Below, piece by piece: positions 53,896 to 61,974 of a stretch of DNA of 64,000 nucleotides. The position numbers were made by a program, and so were the translations under genes. Source of the DNA: Caldilineaceae bacterium bin34 (lineage in GTDB: Bacteria; Chloroflexota; Anaerolineae; Caldilineales; Caldilineaceae). The notes beneath the pieces are model-generated. The model made no database searches, was not told where the DNA came from, and worked only from the letters and a program-made list of their open reading frames with translations. The stretch lies in assembly GCA_002238555.1 (NCBI GenBank), contig MPMO01000021.1, positions 1 to 64,000 on the forward strand, written 5' to 3'. Position 1 is the stretch's first letter; each line of letters begins with the position of its first letter.

Positions 53896-54945
53896 GGGGG
53901 GCCGGGCAAGCCCTCCTACCTGACGGCGGCGCAACAGGCGCAGGTGGTGGCGGCCGCCGCCCAGGGCCTGTTTGCGACCGCGCAGGCCGTGCGGGACTGG
54001 ATCGAGGAGCAGTTCGGGGTGGTCTATACCGTGGGCAGCCTGTACACCCTGCTGCCGCGGCTGGGGATCCGGCTGAAGACGCCGCGGCCCCGCCACGCGC
54101 AGGCCGACCCCCAGGCCCAGGCGGCCTGGAAAAAAGAGGGCTCGGGGCCCGCCTGAAAGCAGTGGGACTGAAGGCGGGCCAGGGGATTGTGTGGGGCGAC
54201 GAGATGAAGCTGGGGCTGCGCGGCCAGGTGCGCAAGGTGTGGGCGCCGCGCGGGGTGGCCGTGGCCCAGGCCGTGCAAATCGGCTGGAAGTACATTCATG
54301 TGGCCGTGGCCCTCGATCCCCTGACGGGACGGCTGTGGTGGGCGTGGCAGAAGAACATGAAGGGCGAGGAGATGGCTCGCATCTGGAAGGCCTGGGCGGC
54401 CGAGCCGGGCATCGACGGCTGGGTCTGGGACGGGGCCAGGGGCCACACGGGCGAGGACATGCAGGCGGTGGACGCACCCCAAGTGGTGCAGCCGCCCTAC
54501 GCCTCCGAACTGAACCCGGTCGAGCGCTTTTTCCGGGAGTTGCGCCGGGCCATCGAGGGCCGGGTGTATCCCGACTTGCAGGCCAAGCAGGCGGCGCTGG
54601 CACCGGTCCTGAGCGCTCGACCGGGTAACGCTTGGCAGGCGGATCCGGCGCGGGTCAGGCAACTGTGCGGCTGGGACTGGATCCGGAAGGCCCTGACCAA
54701 GCTGCCCGCCGACGATGCAATGCCATAATTATACTGGATTGGTATTAGATGTTGACATGAAGCTGCGAATCGAAGCCGAACGGAGCACGCTGTGCCTGAC
54801 GTGCCGTCAAAGGAGAGGCTGGCCGACCACTCGGCAAGTGGCGCGAGGCCAAGGTGAGCTGCAAGTGGGCGACGCATGTGTGCATGCGTTGGGGCACCTA
54901 TGCGTCGTCCACGAGCGAGGTAACACTCATTATGCGTATCACTAG

Positions 54946-56285
54946 CAGGCTGCTGAAGAATAGGTTTGGGATGCCAGCGGTACCCCCAAAGGTGCGCGGA
55001 AGCGGTGTATAGGCGGTCCGAGGGCCCCTGAAACTCCCGGCGCGGCCCCCACGCGCGGGATCCGCGGGCTCCGCAGGCCCCGTGGAACCCCTGGAGGGCG
55101 CGCAGAGCCCCCGGCGGGTCAACCGGGCAGCACGCCTGTGGCCTCCGGCTCCGGTGGCAGATTGGCCATGCGCACCAGGTTGTAGGCCGTCGCCACCAGG
55201 TAGCCGGCCAGCCCCGTGCGCGCCACGCCCCGGTAGCGCGTGCGCCGCAGGCCGCCCACCGTCTTCATCCAGCCGAAGATCTCCTCCACCCGCTTGCGGA
55301 GGCGCAGGCTCACCGCATAGCCGGCATGCCGCATCGTGCGACCGTCGATGGCCGAGTACTGCTTCTTTTGGGCGACATGCGGGGTCACCCTCCGGGTACG
55401 GATGTCCCGCACACAATCCTTGGTGTCGTAGCCGCGGTCGGCCCCCAGCGTGCGCGGCCGGTAGCCCCGTTCCCGCACCCCGTCCAGGAGCTCCGGCACC
55501 GCATCCCGCTCGGCCGTGCCGGTGGCCGGGCTGACGGTGAAGTCCATCAGCAGGCCGTGGCGGTTCTCTATCAGGGCATGGCCCAGGAACGCCAGCTGGG
55601 CTTCCTGGCCCTTCCCCTTGCGCAGCAGGCGCGCCTCGGGGTCCGTGGTGCTGGCATGCGTCTCGTTGCGGCGACGCTCCCGGCGAAAGTCCACCGACGG
55701 GTTGCCCGGATCGTCGTCCGAGGGTGGCGGCGGTCCCTCCTTGGGCCGGAAGCTCTTGAGACTGGCCGCGGCCTCGATCAGGGTCCCGTCCACGCTGAAG
55801 TGCTCGTCCGACAGCAACCCCTCCGCATCGGCCGCCCACACCACCTCGTCGAACAGAGCCCGGCCCGCGTCGTGCGCCAGCAACCGTGGCCGGTTCTTGG
55901 TGAAGACCGTGGCGTCGAAGCTGCGTTCCATCAGATCCATGTCCAGGAACCAGCGGTAGAGCAGGTTGTACTCGAGCTCCTCACAGAAGGCGCGCTCGCT
56001 GCGCACCGAGTACAGGGCGATCAGCAGCGAGGCCTTCAACAGTCGCTCCGGTGGCACCGAGGCCCGGCCCACCGAGGCGTACATGCGGTCGAATTCCGGC
56101 GAGAGTCGTTCCAGGGCCGCATCGGCCACGGCCTTGATCCGCCGCAAGGGATGGTCCTGGAGGATCCGCTCCTCCAGGTCCACGATGGCCAGCATGCTGC
56201 GTTGGGGGTTGGGACGACCGCGCATCAGGGCTTCCTCCGTTGCCAGGGAGCCCTATCCTAACCGGCCGCGTTTTTCAGCAGCCTG
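54946..56285 (-). mobile_element. IS5-family insertion sequence with CTAG target duplication
   Basis: The ends CAGGCTGCTGAA (54946 inward) and TTCAGCAGCCTG (ending 56285) are inverted repeats. They are flanked on both sides by CTAG (54942-54945 and 56286-56289), a four-base duplication of the YTAR type known for IS5. The 1.34-kb element is complete. Confidence 0.9.
55119..56225 (-). CDS. IS5-family transposase
   Basis: This is a 368-residue DDE transposase. The N-terminal DUF772-type domain reads SVPPERLLKASLLIALYSVRSERAFCEEL in segments. The catalytic residues are in HFSVDGTLIEA (Asp), LGADRGYDTK (Asp) and RLRKRVEEIFGWMK (Glu). It fills the element between the inverted repeats. It is intact and should be functional. 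Confidence 0.92.
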   Translation of the reverse strand: MRGRPNPQRSMLAIVDLEERILQDHPLRRIKAVADAALERLSPEFDRMYASVGRASVPPERLLKASLLIALYSVRSERAFCEELEYNLLYRWFLDMDLMERSFDATVFTKNRPRLLAHDAGRALFDEVVWAADAEGLLSDEHFSVDGTLIEAAASLKSFRPKEGPPPPSDDDPGNPSVDFRRERRRNETHASTTDPEARLLRKGKGQEAQLAFLGHALIENRHGLLMDFTVSPATGTAERDAVPELLDGVRERGYRPRTLGADRGYDTKDCVRDIRTRRVTPHVAQKKQYSAIDGRTMRHAGYAVSLRLRKRVEEIFGWMKTVGGLRRTRYRGVARTGLAGYLVATAYNLVRMANLPPEPEATGVLPG

Positions 56286-56348
56286 CTAGATCTAAGGATC
56301 TCAGCTTTTAGGAGGTCGGCAAATTGATTGGGCGATTCATGCTGGCAT

Positions 56349-56978
56349 TTATGGTGTCTTGGATGAGCCATCATGATGTCGGCGAATCAGTTCGCGCATG
56401 ATTTTGGTCAGAACACAAATGAGGATCTCCGGCACGCCCAACCGTAGTGTCGTTCCGTCCTGCAGGTCCAATTTGATGCAACACTTTCCATTTTGCCGCA
56501 GTTTCCAGTGTTGGAAAGGCACTGTGTCGCGATGGGCATTGAGGACGTCGCGCCAGCCAATGCTTCGTGTCCCGAAGGCTGTCGCGTAATGGAGTTCGTG
56601 CAACCCAATGGAAAGTGCGCCTTTGCGACTACCAGAGATTGTCCGAAACAGAGGCTTGGCCACTATGAACACGAGCACCGGTACCGTTCCTACCACCCAC
56701 GTCTGAATAAACTGGATGTTTGTGTGGGTCAGGGTGGTGACAACCAGTGTGATGATTAGCACGAATATGGATGCAGGATGGATTGTTTCGGCAAGTGAAA
56801 GATTCCTGTCTGCAACATTCCGTACTTCGGTATAGTGGGCAATGAGGGGAATCGGCGGACTCGCCGGGTCCAATGGATCGACAAGCGGACATTCGTCCAA
56901 ACGGTTGGACGGGTCGCTCAAGTGGTCAAGGATACAATCCAGCTGGTCCTTCTCACACTTCGATATTGAGGTGGTCAT
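56349..56978 (-). CDS. Hypothetical membrane protein with PH-like C-terminal domain
   Basis: This is a 209-residue protein with two adjacent membrane helices (ASIFVLIITLVVTTLTHT and TWVVGTVPVLVFIVAKPLF). A beta-rich segment follows (GALSIGLHELHYATAFGTRSIGW, then KCCIKLDLQDGTTLRL), resembling small bacterial PH-like membrane proteins. No firm family assignment. The ATG at 56978 has AAAGG eight bases upstream; an upstream TTG is less likely. It sits between two insertion sequences and may be a displaced chromosomal gene. Confidence 0.55.
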   Translation of the reverse strand: MTTSISKCEKDQLDCILDHLSDPSNRLDECPLVDPLDPASPPIPLIAHYTEVRNVADRNLSLAETIHPASIFVLIITLVVTTLTHTNIQFIQTWVVGTVPVLVFIVAKPLFRTISGSRKGALSIGLHELHYATAFGTRSIGWRDVLNAHRDTVPFQHWKLRQNGKCCIKLDLQDGTTLRLGVPEILICVLTKIMRELIRRHHDGSSKTP

Positions 56979-57102
56979 TGCGGCACCTTTCAACTTGTTC
57001 TATGGTTTGGACACGTTTTGAGGCCTGCATCGTATTGCCAGGCCGGTTAGGAGTGTGTGTTTAGGGACCAGTTAGCCTCGATTCGAGCCGGTGTGCGCTC
57101 AG

Positions 57103-58020
57103 CTACAGGCGTTGCGGTGGGATGCGGTGGCCGGCCTTGAATTTGGTGGCGTTTCGGTCCGCGTCCGACCGGGCGGCCAAGACGATGTTGACATGAAAGT
57201 GCAACCGGGCCTGGCCGTCGTTGAGGCCCAGGTGCTGCTTGGCGTCGTGGAAGGCAAACTCAATTTGGAAGTGGGCCCCATAAAACCGGAAGAGGCGTTC
57301 CGGTGCCAGGTCCAGGTCGGTGCTGTACAGGAGCACCCCCTCCGTCGTCTGTGGGGCGGCACCGCGGTATAGGTCCACATCCTCGTCCACCGGTTTCGTG
57401 CAGACCGTGCGCGACAGGTCGTGGCGGTCGCAGCGGCCGTCGAACTGCCGGCGGTGGCCCGGCTGCCGTTCATTGGGACCAGTGTAGGGGAAGCGCAGGA
57501 CCGTGTCCTTGGGCAGCCGCCCAGTCGCGTGCAGGTCCAGCTCCCGTATCCCCTCCACAAAGGTCCGACTGCTGTAGTCGGTGTCGGTGGCTACCCAGCA
57601 CGCCTCGAGGATGTCCTCGGCCCCGGCCGCGACCGCCTCCCGGGGACTACCGGGCGCAAAGGGGAGAGGCACCGCCTCCTCGACATCCACCGCGGCCAGC
57701 AGAGTGACCTCCAATCCCCAGCGGACGGCGCGGGCCATGCCACTCCAAACCCAACGCGCCCCAGGTTCCGCGACTGCTCTTGGACACGAATCTGGTGTCC
57801 ATGACCAGCAGTTTCCACCGCGACCGCGGATGTACCGCCCCCAGAGCGGCCACGGCCAGGCGTGCGAAGGGAAAGGGCCTCGCAAACCAGCGCGCACCGG
57901 CAGCCACTGCAGCCGCACCATCAGGTGGGCGAAATGGGCCGCTTGCGGTTTGCCGCAGGGCGTCAAGGCGAGTGTATTGGGCAGCAATCACACGGAACAC
58001 CTCTTTCGATGATTCCTGAA
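57103..58020 (-). pseudogene. IS4-like transposase, frameshifted
   Basis: The N-terminal part (KLLVMDTRFVSKSSRGTWG) and the C-terminal part (GMARAVRWGLEVTLLAAVDVE, then LLYSTDLDLAPERLFRFYGAHFQIEFAFHDAKQHLGL) of an IS4-type transposase lie in different frames, with the break near 57760. The end (FQIEFAFHDAKQ) holds the catalytic Glu of the YREK-like region. At least one frameshift and a shortened C-terminus indicate an inactive copy. No inverted repeats were found. Confidence 0.7.
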
Positions 58021-58060
58021 CTACATCAACGATAGCAGGCTCCGTGCGGTTTCTTTTGGA

Positions 58061-58851
58061 GGCCGAATCCCCCCGATTTACCCTCCCGTCAGGCCGACCG
58101 CGCCGCAAAGACCGGAAATGCAGCGGGAATACGGCTTGAAACTGTCCAAACCATAGGAATTGTGACAGTGCCATGCAACTGTCCATGCGCTGAGACAGGG
58201 GCACATGGTCTTCAGTCGCGGTGCTGGTTAAGGACAGCCGATTAGCTTGCCAGTGCCGCGCTGGTGGTTAGGTGGGAAACGAAGTCGGCTAGGCGTCGGG
58301 ATGACGTAGCACAACGGCATTGGACAACCCGAGTACAGCCAAGTGACAACACAGCTCGGTACCGTGCTTCGACACTCAGGTTAACACCCGTGTGGCCCTG
58401 TTGCCGTCAGGATGTCAGACACCCAAGACGGGGAACGTCTTTACAGTTACAATTAACTGCTCCTACTGTGGCTGCCAAGCTTGGCAGTGCCTCATGCCTG
58501 CAACAAGCAACCGGTTTCGATTGGGAACTAGAATTGGCGGTCCTACATGATATTTCCTACTTCCTCGCTCCAGTCCGACGCGGGCATGACCCGATTGTGC
58601 TGGCCTGGCCAGCATGGCCTCCACGGACGCATGCGATTGCAGGGGCATCGCGTGGCGATTGTGGCCTCGTACCTGACGACCCAAGTCCACCAGTAACATC
58701 TACTCGCTGACAATAGCTTTGTGGACCGGTACTGGATGTTCCAGGATGCTGAACCAGTGCCGATTGGGTTCAGCCTGGAAGGAGTGGGTGGACGTGCAGC
58801 GGGATGGAAAATCGGATGGGTTTCCAGCCGGACCGGTATCGTATGGAGAAC
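58061..58851. other. Region without a recognisable gene
   Basis: About 790 bp of apparently non-coding DNA follow the IS4-like remnant. Open frames (such as 58264-58710) have irregular amino-acid composition and no family resemblance. It may be decayed sequence. Confidence 0.4.
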
Positions 58852-59487
58852 CTACGCCCTCTCGAGTTCCAGGTGGTAGTCCCGGAGGTCAAGGCACTGG
58901 TCGTAGAGCTCTCGGCCAATCGTGATCCAGTCGGTCTTGTCGATTCCCCTGCGGTTCCAGCTGTCAGGACTCTGCGGAAAGACACAGGCGATCGTGATCC
59001 ACCTTCGCTGTTCCCTTGCAATGGTTCGAATCTCCTCGGCAACCTCCAGAAGATCCTGATCCTGGCTCATGATAAGTGCCACGTCGTATGCACGACGGTG
59101 AGCAAGTGCTGTCACGTCCAGCGCGAGCCGCACGTCGATCCCCTTCTCCTCCCCTATCAGAGCAGAGTGTTGGGTGCCGTCGGGCAGAGTTACCCTGCGG
59201 TCCCGGTACCGAAGTGGCCTGCTATACACGATGATCCCCTGTCGCCCCATTGCCGCGAGTTTGCGCGTCCAGAAGAAGTGCCATCTGGGGTTGTTGCAGG
59301 CATCGGGAATCCCGGTGTAGAAGCGTACCTCGGTCAACTGCCATCCCTGGCTCCTGCACACTTGCCTGGCAAGGGCCCCAACGTCGTAATTGGGTTCGTT
59401 ATAGCCGAACGCTTCGCGAGCAGCGTAAAACAGGTTCTGGCCGTCCACAAAAGCGATGGCACGCTTGGCCGGAGATTCACCATTCAT
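58852..59487 (-). CDS. NYN-domain protein (LabA/DUF88 family)
   Basis: This 211-residue protein has a PIN-like NYN nuclease fold. Characteristic acidic sites are IAFVDGQNLFYAAREAFG (Asp15, Asn18), the central EEKGIDVRLALDVTALA and the SQDQDLLEVAEEI segment near residue 142. NYN proteins are often RNases. It is monocistronic, in a region with other small nuclease genes and remnants. The ATG at 59487 starts a clean domain. Confidence 0.85.
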   Translation of the reverse strand: MNGESPAKRAIAFVDGQNLFYAAREAFGYNEPNYDVGALARQVCRSQGWQLTEVRFYTGIPDACNNPRWHFFWTRKLAAMGRQGIIVYSRPLRYRDRRVTLPDGTQHSALIGEEKGIDVRLALDVTALAHRRAYDVALIMSQDQDLLEVAEEIRTIAREQRRWITIACVFPQSPDSWNRRGIDKTDWITIGRELYDQCLDLRDYHLELERA

Positions 59488-59565
59488 TGGTCAATCACAA
59501 AAAACAACCCCACCTCAGGTCTTTCGGTGTGTCGGACGGGGAGCAAGCAACCGGCAGCATACTAA

Positions 59566-59766
59566 ACCGAGGAGACTGCCATCAGGGCTGCTCTGGGAGC
59601 GGCCCGCGTGGACCTTGACCATGTTCACGATCTGAAAAAGCTGGTTGGGGACATGCCCGAAACACATCATGAATGGTTGGAAGGCATGTTGCTGGATTCT
59701 CAACCCGATGAGTTGTCCGTGTTCCGGGTCAAATCCTTCTACGGCGATGAAAACACGCTTCCCTAG
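59566..59766 (+). pseudogene. HEPN-like domain remnant
   Basis: A 66-codon open stretch without a good start codon encodes AIRAALGAARVDLDHVHDLKKLV, then VFRVKSFYGDENTLP. This resembles the second half of HEPN domains (the H-D-L-x-x-L helix and the final FRV-Y turn). Its N-terminal half with the catalytic Arg is absent and an in-frame TAA lies just upstream. It is listed as a broken gene. Confidence 0.45.
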
Positions 59767-59784
59767 CCTCGGTATTCTGCGTCA

Positions 59785-60210
59785 ATGCTGCTTGGTGCCG
59801 TGCAGAGCCTGAGTGGTCGTCTGGCTGCTCATGCACTCAATGCGATGGGCAAGACCCCGCGTGACGTTGGACATTCCAATTGGCTGGGGGATGGTCCTCT
59901 GGCCGGATGGGGATCCCTGCCTCTGGACTACTTCTCCCCGCCGACGGTGGCTGAGCGGGAACGGACGGCTGAAGCCGTCGCCGCCATACGGTTGTTCCTG
60001 GGGAATGTGTTGTCGCCTGCGGTTCTGGACCGCATCGAGAGTGCCTGGCACCGCAACGAGCCGTCCGAAGACCACCTCCAGGCCATCCACGCCGTTCTGC
60101 AAACACCTTCGGCTTGGCGAACACTGTTGCCGGACGATCACAAGGACGTCCCTGCAACAGGCCAGTCGCCCATACGGGACGAACCGCGTCCGCCCCCCGG
60201 CCCTGCATAG
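59785..60210 (+). CDS. Hypothetical protein
   Basis: This is a 141-residue protein of unknown function. Residues ~30-60 (HSNWLGDGPLAGWGSLPLDYF) are Gly/Trp-rich, and a helical middle section follows (ERERTAEAVAAIRLFLGNVL). The proline-rich tail is probably disordered. No ribosome site is obvious, so reality of the gene is moderate. Confidence 0.4.
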   Translation: MLLGAVQSLSGRLAAHALNAMGKTPRDVGHSNWLGDGPLAGWGSLPLDYFSPPTVAERERTAEAVAAIRLFLGNVLSPAVLDRIESAWHRNEPSEDHLQAIHAVLQTPSAWRTLLPDDHKDVPATGQSPIRDEPRPPPGPA

Positions 60211-60713
60211 CCCGGCGTGCCCATGCCCATGCAGAGGCAGGTCAGGGTGTTGACAAAGTCGTCACAGGGCCATGATGGGCTCCAGCTTGGTGGGATTGTC
60301 CGTCACCTGCTGGTGTATTTTGATTTCAAGGCCCACCAAGTCTGCGCAAGGGACGCCTCCTGTTTGGCTCCGAGGCTGTCTGTTGCCTATGGGGCAGCGT
60401 CCATATGGAGTACACAGCACTGATCCGCATCGGGAACTGAAAACCCCACCAAATTCCGTTATAGAGCGGTGTCCTCTCCCATCGCGGAAAGTGATACGAT
60501 CGGAGGCTCAGGAAGGCCGCATTTCAGGGTTCTGTGACGTACCGGTTGGGTGGCAATCTCCTGGAATCAGCGACTGGGCTGGACCATTTTGATGGTCCCA
60601 GGGCACCAAGCTGGTAGGGGGCGCGCCCAGGAACAGCCCTCTCCAGCCTTTAGCTTGCAGTCGGCCGCCGGATTTCATGGGGTCGTGGGCATGAATGCCA
60701 GGAATGTCGTTGT
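60211..60713. other. Intergenic region before the LRR gene
   Basis: About 500 bp with no recognised gene. It should hold the promoter of the large exported repeat protein. No clear promoter was found. Confidence 0.4.
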
Positions 60714-61974
60714 ATGTGGATCCCTGCCCTCACTATGCCTTTCCTCCGCGTTCTTTGTGTCTTGGGCGTGGTGCCGGGGTTCTGGGGACTACTACTGTTC
60801 TCCCCTGCGTGGGCCCAGACGCCGGGGCCCACGACTCCCGTGCCGTGGGCCGTGCACCAGGATGAGTATGACAATCTGGAGGTGCATGCCGGAGGCCGGT
60901 ATCACCTGCGGCGGACAGGGACGCAAGTAACGGCTACCTTCAGCAGTGTGGGGTCGGCCGTGCAGTATGTGGCACGGCAGCAACCGCAGGTGCTGTTCAC
61001 GGTGCCGGTGGGGTACCGGCCTGCAGAAAGTGAGATCCGGGAAGCAGAGGGATGGCCGGTGGAGGCAGGCGAGCGCCGGCCCGAGGTCCAGATCCCGGTC
61101 CGTTTCCGGGTGCAGATAGCTTCCAACGGGGAAGTGCGCTACCTGGACGGGCCGGAGCTGGATGAAGTGGGCCACCTGGCCTATACGCTGACGCTGGGTT
61201 GGCGCACGAACGGGACGACAGGCCGGTACCGGGATCAGGGGGCGCACCATGAGGGTGCCTTTGCTCTGCAGCGTACGGGGCAGGCGGTCACGCTACACCT
61301 GGGTACGGTCCGCTCCCCGGTGCAGCACTTTGCGCGTCAGGCGCCGGCGGACCTGTTTACCGTGCCGGAGGGTTATCGGCCGACCGAGACCGTGTTCCTG
61401 GAAGTGACGGCGCTGCGGCCGGTGGATGTGGCTGGCGAACCGCTGGATGAGGCCCCGGTGACCGAGGGCTTTCGGGGGCAGGGAGCGCCGGAGGGGGGGG
61501 GACGCCATGGGGGTGATGCGGGGGGGGGGGGGGGGGCGGTACGCTATGTGGATGATGCGGGTGTGGATGAGGTGGGGTATCTGGCCTATACGGCTACGGG
61601 TCAATGGGAGACAGGAGATGCGCCGCCATGGACTGCGGTTCCTTCACCTCCGGACGGCGCGGATCTGTGCACGCGCAATCCAGCGGTACAGGCCGCGTTG
61701 CTGGGAACGCTGGGGGCCGGCCGTGACTGTGCCTCCGTAACGTGGGCAGAATTGGCGGCCTTGCCGAGCCTGCATGTGGAGGTGGGCCCGGGGCATCCGG
61801 TGCTAATGAAACGGGACCTAGCGGGGCTGTCCATGCTGACACAACTGACCCTGTCGGCACCGTCGTTCCAGCGCTTCTGGTGGGGGCGGGACCTGTTGGC
61901 GGATCTGCCTCGGCTGCGGACCCTGGAAATAGACTTGTACAGCCCCAAACTCCCCGAGGCCTTGCTTGCAGTCC
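60714..61974 (+). CDS. Exported LRR protein, N-terminal part (frame shifts near 61970)
   Basis: This is the first ~420 residues of a large exported protein. A signal peptide (MPFLRVLCVLGVVPGFWGLLL, cleavage after AWA) is followed by two copies of an unclassified beta-rich domain marked by VQYVARQQPQVLFTVPVGYRP and VQHFARQAPADLFTVPEGYRP, and by VRYLDGPELDEVGHLAYT / VRYVDDAGVDEVGYLAYT. A glycine stretch encoded by a 17-G run lies near residue 270. The leucine-rich repeats begin at about residue 350. The frame remains open to 62219, but homology moves to the +1-shifted frame near 61970, where PKLPEALLA should join VPHLGPVLDHW. Confidence 0.75.
61520..61536. repeat. 17-base poly-G tract within the LRR gene
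   Basis: A run of 17 G encodes glycines between two domains. A nine-G run lies just upstream (61493-61501). Such tracts are prone to slippage in vivo and to sequencing error. Confidence 0.9.

Larger units (their letters stand above)
52415..54728 (+). pseudogene. IS630-family transposase split by ISAs1 insertion, with a -1 shift at A6G
   Basis: The N-terminal helix-turn-helix part (52415-52666, AAAVGVGLRSVHRWLQWYRED) joins, once the nested IS and one target copy are removed, to KPSYLTAAQQAQVVAAAAQG at 53908. The frame then reaches TGA at 54156, while the catalytic part (D in VWGDEMKLGL, D in VWDGARGH, E in LNPVERFF) continues in the -1 frame from an AAAAAAG run near 54130. Such a run is a plausible programmed -1 frameshift site, known in several IS families. 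Interrupted as it is, the gene cannot make transposase here. Confidence 0.82.
52358..54745 (+). mobile_element. IS630-family element interrupted by an ISAs1-family element
   Basis: The outer ends are 28-bp inverted repeats (ATACCAATCCAGTATA then G or A then TTATGGCATTG) at 52358-52385 and 54718-54745, with one mismatch. Without the nested element the IS is about 1.15 kb, normal for IS630. A clean TA duplication is not evident: TA follows the right end but TT precedes the left. Confidence 0.85.

Noticed and set aside
58264-58710. 148-codon plus-strand open frame
   Set aside because: Composition is rich in Arg, Pro, Trp and Cys as in random high-GC frames, with no ribosome site or homology.
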